A model generated the notes under the pieces. The model saw only the letters and a program-made list of their open reading frames with translations. It did not search any database and had not been told where the DNA came from. The position numbers and the translations under genes were made by a program. Below, in pieces: positions 13,415-21,144 of a stretch of DNA of 64,000 nt (the stretch's first letter is position 1; each line of letters starts with the position of its first letter). Origin of the DNA: Rhododendron vialii. Its lineage: Eukaryota; Streptophyta; Magnoliopsida; Ericales; Ericaceae. The DNA lies in the NCBI RefSeq assembly GCF_030253575.1, contig NC_080561.1:32015564-32079563 (forward strand), given 5' to 3'.

Positions 13415-13864
13415 CTCCCTCTGTCCCAAAATATTTGTCTGGTCCGCAAAACGGAGTCTTAAAAATAATACTCCCTCCGTCCCAAAATAGATGACAATTT
13501 TTGAAACTCGTGTGATTTTCATCGCTTATATCTTTCAATCTATAATATTTTTCATGAGTTTGAAAACTTTGTATAATAGAACTAATCAAGAACTATCAAA
13601 CAAGATCCATATTATATATATTTTGAGATCTATATTGAAAGATATAAGTAATTAAAATTGGCACATATATCAAAAATTGACATACAATTTGAGATGGAGG
13701 GAGTACGATTTTTGCAAGAAAAATTCAAAAGTCTTTTAACAACTTACTAGATATCAATGATTTCGATTAATTTGTGAAATTTTTTTGAATTTTTTCTTTA
13801 AAAAATTGTATTATTTTTAAGTTATCGTTTTGCGGACCGGATAAACAATTTGGGACGGAGGGAG
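13415..13864. mobile_element. Stowaway-like MITE (outer copy)
   Basis: Ends read CTCCCTCTGTCCC and its complement GGGACGGAGGGAG, flanked by TA dinucleotides at 13413-13414 and 13865-13866. This is the standard signature of Tc1/mariner-derived Stowaway elements. The subterminal GGTCCGCAAAACG also pairs with the right end. It is split by a second copy at 13471-13703. Confidence 0.88.
13471..13703. mobile_element. Stowaway-like MITE (inner copy)
   Basis: Ends CTCCCTCCGTCCC and GATGGAGGGAG, flanked by TA at 13469-13470 and 13704-13705. It sits inside the outer MITE, so the order of insertion is clear. Confidence 0.88.
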
Positions 13865-13866
13865 TA

Positions 13867-14670
13867 GTAAATTGACAAGTGTTCTTTTCTTAATTTCAAT
13901 TAAGTCACACTCAGCTTTTGCAATTACTAGATAATTACTTTTTTTTTAAGATTGTATTGATGAACGTTCGGCGGCACTTACGAAACGGAGATCATTGCAA
14001 AAACTTGAACGAAGTCAAACTAATCGTCTAACAAACAAGTAAATTACAAGGCAATCGATGTCTTTCATCCTAACCCATGGCCTAATGCAATAGCGATATT
14101 TTAAAACTGCCTAACATCTATTTAGGAGTCTTAAACGAAAAAAGTGCAAAATTAAGGACAAAAGAAAAATTTGTCCATAGACGAAACTACTAACTCTCGT
14201 AGAATGAGTGACAAAACTCTCGTAAATCAGAAGACAAGACGTAAATCTAGAGAGACGGAAGGAAAAGAAAAAAAATCAAGAAAGAGAGTCGATAGTACCA
14301 TGGCCTCCCCCTCCTACCGCCGAACATGAATATGGAACCCACGAGATTGAGGAGAAGGTAGAAGATCCAGGGTTGGATAATTACTTTAGTAATAAACCTA
14401 AGGACACATATTTTTACACAGATGTTGCACGTACATTTTTGTACGGCTGTTCCAATATTTTCACACAGATAGTATGTGCACAGATTGTGTAAATACGACT
14501 CTGTGGGGTCCACGATATGATTCCCACAAACAATCTAAGTCGTTCATTAGCTTTAAAATGATTTTCTAAGACATCATTCTATGAATCAACTCAATCAGAT
14601 ATCTTTAAGTGCTTGATCCAATCACCTAAATATTTCTCTAGATTTCAAAATCCTAAAGTCTAATTGAAAA
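13867..14670. other. Intergenic, no feature seen
   Basis: AT-rich sequence between the nested MITEs and the foldback cluster. No coding exon or element ends recognised. Confidence 0.5.
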
Positions 14671-15352
14671 CACAAAGTCTACTAGTACAGAAAAAAACCT
14701 GTAACAGTGGGTACAAACCTCTTTTTGGGCCCATTTTGGGTCTCAAAAAAATGAAAAAAATTCTAACAGCATGGACAATTTGCAGAGAACTCCGCAAAGA
14801 CAAACGTGTTTGGCCTTATTTTGGGTCCCGAAAAAATTTTGAAAAATATCCATAAATATTTGAATATTATTTTATGGGGCCTTGTAAAAAATCAGCTCCA
14901 GCGGATATCGGTAAGTATTACTTTTGGATTCGTAGGGGCGCTTTTCGAAATTTTTTCGGGACCCGAAATGGGGCCAAACGCGTTTGTCTCTGCGGAGTTC
15001 CCTGCAAATTGTCCCTGCTCATAGCAAAGCAAAAATGATTAGAGTCGCTCATTTTGTTTAAAATACTTTGCTTATTGTCCCTAAAAAAAATAAGCTTAAT
15101 TCGGTATCAGTAAGAGTATTTACGAAACATCCAAACTTTGCTCTAGAATTCAGAAGAGCAAAGTTTGGATGTTTCGTAAATACTCTTACCGATACCGGAT
15201 TCAACTTATTTTTTTTAGGGACCATAAGCAAAGTATTTTAAACAAAATGAGCGACTCCGATTATTTTTTATTTTTTTGAAACCCAAAATGGGCCCAAAAA
15301 GAAGTTTGTACCCATTGGTACAGATTTTTTATCTGTACCAGTAGCACCTCTC
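14671..15352. mobile_element. Foldback element 1 (MULE-like), 682 bp
   Basis: A long hairpin centred near 15147, where CATCCAAACTTTGCTC faces its exact complement. The outer arms share GGGTACAAAC and GGGCCCATTTTGGGT with their inverted partners near 15275-15325. The flanks carry a 9-bp direct repeat AATTGAAAA (14662-14670 and 15353-15361), the target duplication size of Mutator-like elements. The left arm is interrupted by another foldback at about 14768-15019. Noncoding. Confidence 0.8.
14768..15019. mobile_element. Foldback element 2, nested in the left arm of element 1
   Basis: Arms read inward from GGACAATTTGCAG and from GTCCCTGCAAATT on the right. Both continue through a CGCAAAGACAAACG-like segment and GGGTCCCGAAAAAAT. 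The matching segment is absent from the right arm of element 1, so it is an insertion. Ends are approximate; no clear target duplication found. Confidence 0.7.
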
Positions 15353-15567
15353 AATTGAAAATTTAAAAGATTAGATTAAGTATTTAAACATATTGAATTG
15401 AAATGATTTTTTATGTGATGACTTAGAAAATTATTTTAAAGATAATGGACGGCTTGGATCATTTGTGAAGACCCCGTATTGGGCCCCATGAAGCTGTATG
15501 TGCACAATCTGTGCATATACTCTCAGTGTGGTTAGCATTTCTGATTCCCATATCTCATTTTTTACAC

Positions 15568-15957
15568 CAAAATGCTGCTGGTACAGCAGCTTGTTGCACA
15601 GACAGTGCATGCAACGCTCATTTGGGCTCGTCTCGGGTTCAAAAAAGATAATCGGAGCCGCTTATTTTGTTTAATATATTTTTCTTAAGGTCCCTGCAAA
15701 AAATTAGCTCCATCTGACATCGATAAGAGCATTTGCGAAGCATTCAAAATTGCTTTAGAAAATTTTTAAAGCAATTTTGGACGCTTCGCAAACGCTTTTA
15801 TCGATGTCGAATGGAGCTGATTTTTTGCAGGGGACCTTAAGAAAAATATATTGAACAAAATGAGCGGCTCCGATTATCTTTGTTGAACCCGAGACGGGCC
15901 CAAACGAGCGCTGTACGCGCTGTATGTGCAGAAAGCTCTGTACCTGTAGCAGCATTC
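15568..15957. mobile_element. Foldback element 3 (MULE-like), 390 bp
   Basis: Hairpin centred near 15767 with arms carrying GGTCCCTGCAAAAAATTAG and CATCGATAAGAGC. It is flanked by a perfect 10-bp direct repeat TTTTTTACAC (15558-15567 and 15958-15967). It shares the CAAAATGAGCGGCTCCGATTAT block with element 1, so the two are one family. Confidence 0.85.
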
Positions 15958-16036
15958 TTTTTTACACGACCTTGCACAGATTGTATGTGCGTAGACTTTC
16001 TGTATCCTCACCGTTATGTCGAAGAAATGATAGAGG

Positions 16037-16433
16037 TACCGATTTGGGGGTAGGGATTTCGTACCGACGGCCACCGGCGGGCCGTCTCCGGCCACCGGCG
16101 GGCCGTCTCCGGCCACCGGACAGCCGATCCGAGCCGTCCAAAAATTCTAAAAAACAAAACCGAGGGGCCCTACATGGGAATCAATGGCATTCAAGGTGTG
16201 TAGGGTACTTAATCCGAGCACCCATTTTCGTGTGTATATGTATATACGTGTATATACACGAAAAAGGGATGCTTGGATCAAGCACTCTACACACCTCGGA
16301 TGCCGTTGATTCTCATAAAATGGCCCCTCGGTTTTGTTTTTTAGAATTTTTGGACGGCTCGGATCGGCCATCCGGTGGCCGGAGACGGTCCACCGGCGGC
16401 CGTCGGTACGAAATCCCTCCCCCCAAATCGGTA
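16037..16433. mobile_element. Foldback element 4, upstream of KIN17
   Basis: Nearly 400-bp hairpin with ends TACCGATTTGGGGG and CCCCCAAATCGGTA and centre near 16240 in a GTGTATAT-rich loop. Both arms hold the block CCGAGGGGCC and TTCTAAAAAACAAAACCGAG. The left arm alone has a roughly 27-bp GC-rich tandem duplication (16070-16120). It is GC-rich, unlike elements 1-3. Target duplication not resolved. Confidence 0.75.
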
Positions 16434-16564
16434 CATATAGCACATCATCGTTCGTTCGTCCAAAAACAAACCAGAGTCCAGATCGGAAGCAGCTGTACAT
16501 CGACCAAGGAGAAGAAACCGATCGTCGCATCCTCACTCCTCTCGTCTCGCCGACTGGCCGGTTT

Positions 16565-16567
<3 letters not shown>

Positions 16568-16600
<33 letters not shown>
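16568..16600. repeat. (CT)n microsatellite in the KIN17 leader
   Basis: About 16 CT units, 230 bp before the KIN17 start codon. CT-rich runs are common in plant 5' untranslated regions. Confidence 0.95.
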
Positions 16601-16604
<4 letters not shown>

Positions 16605-16825
16605 GTGGTGCGGTGGCTGCGAGGGGAGTGGCGCAGGGGTAAGATCGGAAGAAGCTCTCTTTCTCGCGGAATCACGAAATGGGGTTTTAAGGGATTCCTG
16701 ATTCTCACCCTCCCCCTCCTTCTCTAACCGTTTCTCACCATTTTGAGAGAGTCCCCTCTCCCTCAGTTTCTTTTATTTTCTCCTGAAATCATTCAGTCCA
16801 AAGCAGAGGTAATTCCTGAATTCTC

Positions 16826-18007
16826 ATGGGGAAGAACGAATTCCTAACTCCGAAAGCTATCGCTAACCGGATCAAGGCCAAAGGTCTCCAAAAGCTCCGC
16901 TGGTACTGCCAGATGTGCCAGAAACAATGTCGCGACGAGAATGGCTTCAAGTGCCACTGCATGAGCGAGGGCCACCAGCGCCAGATGGAGGTCTTCGGCC
17001 AAAATCCTAACCGGATTGTCGACGGCTACTCCGAGGAGTTCGAGACCTCCTTCCTTGACCACATGAAGCGCAGCCACCGCTTCAGCCGCATCGCCGCCAC
17101 CGTGGTCTACAACGAGTACATCGCCGACCGCCACCACGTCCACATGAATTCCACCCAGTGGGCGACCCTGACCGAGTTTGTTAAGTACTTGGGGCGTGAG
17201 GGCAAGTGTAAGGTGGAGGAGACCCCCAAAGGGTGGTTTATTACGTACATTGATAGGGATTCGGAGACTCTTTTTAAGGAAAAGATGAAGAATAAGCGAG
17301 CTAGGTCAGATTTAGTTGATGAGGAGAAGCAGGAGAGGGAAATTAGGAAGCAAATTGAAAGGGCGGAACAGATGGTTCCGAATGGGGCAGCAGCGGCTCA
17401 GCCTTTGGAGGCTGAGCTTAAGCCGTTGGAGAAATCGGAGAATAGTGAGAAGATTGTGATTAGCTTGGGCTCATCGTGTAAACCCGTTGTCAAAGAGAAA
17501 GTTGGGAGTTCTAAGTTGGTTTTTGAAGAACCTGAGATTGAGAAAGTTAAAGAGAATGGAAAGTCGGTGAAAAGTGGGGGTGGGAGTAGGTCGGCATTGG
17601 ATGATTTGATGAAAGAGCAAGAGAAGGCGAAGGAGCGGAGCAATAGGAAGGATTACTGGTTGTGTGAGGGTATCATTGTGAAGGTCATGAGCAAGAAGTT
17701 AGCCGAGAAGGGGTATTATAAGCAAAAGGGCATTGTTCTGAAGGTGATGGATAAGTATGTTGGGGAGATTGAGATGCTTGAGAGTAAGCATGTTCTTCGG
17801 GTTGATCAGGAAGAGCTTGAAACAGTGATTCCACAAATTGGGGGGCTTGTTAAGATAGTTAATGGGGGTTACCGTGGATCAAAGGCGCGTTTGCTAGAAG
17901 TGAATACAGACAAGTTTTGTGCCAAGGTCCAGATTGAGAAAGGAATATACGATGGGAGGGTGCTTCAGGCTGTTGAATATGAAGATATTTGCAAAGTTGG
18001 TCAGTGA
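16826..18007 (+). CDS. KIN17: KIN17-like DNA/RNA-binding zinc-finger protein
   Basis: Nuclear protein of the conserved eukaryotic KIN17 family, linked to DNA repair, replication and RNA metabolism (family knowledge). One uninterrupted reading frame of 393 codons. The start MGKNEFLTPKAIANRIKAKG is the expected conserved N-terminus. A C2H2 finger uses C28, C31, H44 and H50. Residues 51-155 form the conserved KIN17 domain (winged-helix type), with the region around TQWATLTEFVKYLG. Residues 160-185 are charged and probably helical. The C-terminal 120 residues (from about 274, DYWLCEGIIVKV) match the SH3-like/KOW region, including NGGYRGSKARLLEVN. Length is normal for a plant copy. Local sequence is GC-richer near the start. 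The leader carries a (CT)n run and a large hairpin element further upstream. Confidence 0.95.
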   Translation: MGKNEFLTPKAIANRIKAKGLQKLRWYCQMCQKQCRDENGFKCHCMSEGHQRQMEVFGQNPNRIVDGYSEEFETSFLDHMKRSHRFSRIAATVVYNEYIADRHHVHMNSTQWATLTEFVKYLGREGKCKVEETPKGWFITYIDRDSETLFKEKMKNKRARSDLVDEEKQEREIRKQIERAEQMVPNGAAAAQPLEAELKPLEKSENSEKIVISLGSSCKPVVKEKVGSSKLVFEEPEIEKVKENGKSVKSGGGSRSALDDLMKEQEKAKERSNRKDYWLCEGIIVKVMSKKLAEKGYYKQKGIVLKVMDKYVGEIEMLESKHVLRVDQEELETVIPQIGGLVKIVNGGYRGSKARLLEVNTDKFCAKVQIEKGIYDGRVLQAVEYEDICKVGQ

Positions 18008-18536
18008 GATCTCTTATATAGTAGATTGTGGAATTTTGTGTCCTTCTCTGTGATAAGCCCGGGCTAATTTTAGAGGAAGTACTGTTATGTTCCATTGCAA
18101 ACACTTGTGTCTGGCTTTGTATCTTTCAACAAAGTTACCAAGTTATTGTGTTTTTCTTGTCACGGAGGGCTTGATGATTTTGAAATTGCAAGAACCTGAG
18201 ATCACATGTTTAACCTCCCCACTACATTTTAAATTATATGCCTCATTCTACTACTTTTGCATAATTTGACTCAGAAGTATCTTTATTCTTATGAAGTCTT
18301 TGATAATTCATTGGTCTTCCAGTAATGTTAATGTTTGAATATTCATTGACAACATTGGCTATCCACCTATTTTTTATTATATGTTTCTAGCAAGTACAAG
18401 TTTCACTACTTGTTTGACTGTTTTGTTCTATAAGTATTGTGTGAATGCATAATGAATGCCCATCCTGTTCTGCAGTTATTTGAGGTAATTATTGTATGCA
18501 TGTCTGTCTGTAAGTATTAGTTTTAGTTATGCTAAT
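18008..18536 (+). other. KIN17 3' flank
   Basis: Presumed 3' untranslated region and downstream spacer. No gene-like frame or element end seen before the LINE remnant. Confidence 0.4.
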
Positions 18537-18589
18537 TGCATGCATAATATTTTTTTGTTGTTGCTCCGGAATATCAAAGGTTCAAACAG

Positions 18590-19140
18590 CAGCAAAACGA
18601 AACACAAAAGCTAGAGTTGAAGCACCAACAAACACACAAATTTAAACCCTAAGGTGACCAACCCCAAGCACGTCTCTTTGCACAAAGTGCTGCACAGACA
18701 GTAGGGTATCTTCTGTTGTTACTACTAGAGCTTCCGACTGTTTGCTCTAAGTCTCGGCAGATGTTCTGCACTTTGGTAAGCTTGGTGATAGATGTGGTGA
18801 ATTGTGGCTCTGGTTCTCTACAAGAGGAATTTAGAGTCCACCAAGGGTTTATGCGGATGTCGATCCGGGGCTCCTTCTGTGATGAGTTGAACGGCCATTT
18901 GGGAGTCTGATTCTCTGTTGACATTGCTTAATCCTTTCTCAACCATGATATTCAGTCCTCCGTAAATTCCCCAAAGCTCCGTTTCCAAGCTTAACTCTCA
19001 CTCCAGCTTCCCATAGTATCCCAGCAACCAAACTCTTTCATTGTTCCGAAATAAACCTCTGAATCCGGCTTTGTCATTGCTCTTTATAACGACATCCATC
19101 AGTGTTTAACTTTAAGTTCCCAGCTCTCGGTAGAGACCAG
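18590..19140 (-). pseudogene. LINE RNase H (RVT_3) domain, decayed
   Basis: Minus-strand translation shows LKLNTDGC, then after a frameshift AGFRGLFRNNERVWLLGYYG, then after a stop ELWGIYGGLNIMVEKG and VNRESDSQMAVQLI. These are the successive blocks of the RNase H domain found at the C-terminus of plant LINE polyproteins, including the NTDG, ELW and ESDS active-site neighbourhoods. Frameshifts and stops make it nonfunctional. Confidence 0.75.
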
Positions 19141-19149
19141 GTAATTAGA

Positions 19150-19890
19150 GTGGGAGCTTTATAACCACTTTGAAGGGGAGACTTGAATGCATCTTGGCTA
19201 GAGTTATTTCCTGTTTCATGTCTAACGTAGGAATCTCTAGATCTGATCATGCTCCTAGCCTCCTATCAATTATCATTGATTCATTACCACTTCCTCTAAC
19301 TCACCTTATTTTCCTTTTCCTACCAAATTTGAAGCTTGGTGGCTTCAAATTCCTGCAGCAATGGAATTATCGTGTTCACATGTAAGCTATCAATTATACT
19401 CTTCTTTGTTTAGAGCTGTTAACATAACAAGATCACGATCCAAGTCTTGTCTCTTTGGGCCAGCAAAAGGGAAACTTCTATTCCAGTCGAGGTCAAAGTC
19501 ATTCAAGCTCAGCTGCAAAGTGTTTGAGGGAACATTGCTTCAAACAACATTCATCTTGAAAATTGCGAAGAGTTAGATCTCTGTTGGACCAGGAAGAATT
19601 TTTGTGGGCTCGAAGAGCCAAGCAACATCGGTAAGCTTCGTGGGTTTTCATCGCAAAGTTTTTTCATTCAATGACCAAAGCAAGAAGAGCTAAGAATCAC
19701 TTTTGGCAGTTGAAATCTCCTGCTCTCATCTTAAGTGAGGAGTCTGACATCAGAGATACTTTCCTTCCACCACTTCAAAGTCTCTTATTCATCATTATGG
19801 ATTCCCGAGAAGAGTGGAGCCGCAATGGTCACCTAATCCCTTCTAGATGGTATTCATCAATGCCAAATTTTGAGACGACTATCAAAATTT
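19150..19890 (+). pseudogene. LINE endonuclease tail and pre-RT region, decayed
   Basis: Plus-strand reading gives RSDHAPSLL, resembling the SDH motif near the end of the LINE endonuclease, and further on LDQEEFLWARRAKQHR, then KFFHSMTKARRAKNHFWQL. The latter is the linker between endonuclease and reverse transcriptase in plant LINEs. Several stops and frame changes; no RT core follows. Confidence 0.65.
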
Positions 19891-20027
19891 TCTAAAACTG
19901 CATTCTAATATTTTCAAAAGTATTCCTAGCATATTTGGTAGACGTGTTCATGCTTCTTTTAATTATTATTTGAAAAAAGAAGAAGAAGATATTTATAAAA
20001 TAATGAGTATTTGTGGTTGTGGCATAC

Positions 20028-20269
20028 CAGAGCTTCCCACAATTCTTCTCGTGAGTCCTCCAATCGCCTCTCACTGCAAAGGCTTTACCGCATTTCCTAC
20101 ACATGAAAGGCTTGATCCCATGCTTCCTCTTGTAATGCGTCTGAAGCGTTCTGAAATCCTTCAACGGCTTAGATCGAGGGTGATCAATGTTGTTCCGGCA
20201 CCCTGCCGCACAGCAGTAACACGGCAGCCTAAGCATCGCTGTTGGCTGTGTTCCCCTCAGAGACTCTGG
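20028..20269 (-). pseudogene. WIP-family zinc-finger exon fragment
   Basis: Minus-strand translation begins [20 protein letters not shown] and runs through [18 protein letters not shown] to [10 protein letters not shown], with no stop. This is the C2H2 zinc-finger core of plant WIP transcription factors (NTT/TT1 family). It ends at a GT donor at 20027 exactly where WIP genes have their intron. The upstream two thirds of the gene and the second exon, which carries the last finger, are absent nearby. So it is an isolated exon piece, probably a captured or duplicated fragment. The frame is intact, suggesting recent origin. Confidence 0.75.
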
Positions 20270-20309
20270 TTTTATGTTTTGTAACCTTTGGTTTGGTCAT
20301 GTGGTGCAG

Positions 20310-20716
20310 TGCAATTCCTGTCAAGCAACTGTTGGAAGAAAGGCGTGGTTTCTGCCTTTTGGCTGAGTTCCCTCCTGAAGTAAGGTTGGTGTGATCATTT
20401 ACCTTTGTGAAATTATTATGTCAAAGGAACCTGGAAATATGACTCTAGCTTTTTGTCGGAATTTGTTGGCTTGTTTTGCAGTTTCATCGATACCAAACAA
20501 ATGGTTGGCAGTGAAGCATACAGTTATTTTGAGCTCACACATCAGCCAGGCAGTGACACATCAGATGGAAGTGGGACACTGCTCTCAAGTTCAACAGAAA
20601 GTAGCTATAATAGCGATCAGGGTAGTGGCAATAAGGATGGCCGAGAAGCCAGCTACATAATTATGAGGAGAGTACAGATGAAGTGGACTTTCTGGTTGGC
20701 TGAAACAAGCGCCTAG
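20310..20716 (+). pseudogene. Unrecognised two-exon fragment
   Basis: Two coding-looking blocks with plausible splice sites: 20310-20379 (CSAIPVKQLLEERRGF..., donor GTAAGG) and 20482-20716 (FIDTKQMVGSEAYSYFEL..., rich in Ser, Gly and Asp, ending LAETSA and a stop). The two share phase if joined. I do not recognise the protein. It starts right after the WIP fragment in the opposite orientation and lacks an upstream start, so it looks like a piece of a larger gene. Confidence 0.35.
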
Positions 20717-21144
20717 TAAGCAAGAACTGTATGTGTGTGTAGGTGTAATATATCGGGTGATTACAAGAAATCTAGGTTCTGGTTGGTTTCCCCAAATCTT
20801 TCATTCGTTGGTTTGTTATTGCATGGCTTCACTTATTATGGGTTGCATGATTGGTTTTTCCTCATGTGACTTTTTCATATGAACTATGAAGCCATAGCAA
20901 TGTTCTCCTCAATACCAATGTAGCGATGGCTGCATTTGGACGTTAAGGGAACAACATGGTGCCTGAGGCTGAGGCAATTGTAAATTCTTGTAAAACATTG
21001 AAAAATTCGTCTGTTCCCCTCATAAGAGAGAATAAACTATGAAATAGAGCATAGCTTGACCTTTTTATGATATCTTCCTTGTTCTCGGCCCTTTTAGTAT
21101 TTCGAACGTAGTACCTGCAGCATATGAGGAGAGTGGTTTTGCAG

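Larger units (their letters stand above)
18554..19898. mobile_element. LINE remnant with inverted halves
   Basis: The left part (to about 19140) reads on the minus strand and holds an RNase H domain. The right part (from about 19150) reads on the plus strand and holds endonuclease-tail and pre-RT sequence. A T-run at 18549-18556 fits the poly(A) end of the minus-strand part. Degenerate repeats TGCATGCATAATATTTT (18537-18553) and TGCATTCTAATATTTT (19899-19914) flank it. The layout fits twin-primed L1-type insertion. The repeats are AT-rich, so the target duplication is tentative. Confidence 0.55.

Noticed and set aside
16445-16708. Arg-Glu repeat protein on the minus strand
   Set aside because: The repeat is the reverse reading of the (CT)n leader of KIN17.
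15924-16727. Open frame of 267 codons on the plus strand upstream of KIN17
   Set aside because: It runs through the arm of foldback element 3, the whole of element 4 and a CT microsatellite; the opposite strand is also open because the DNA is palindromic. No domain is recognisable.
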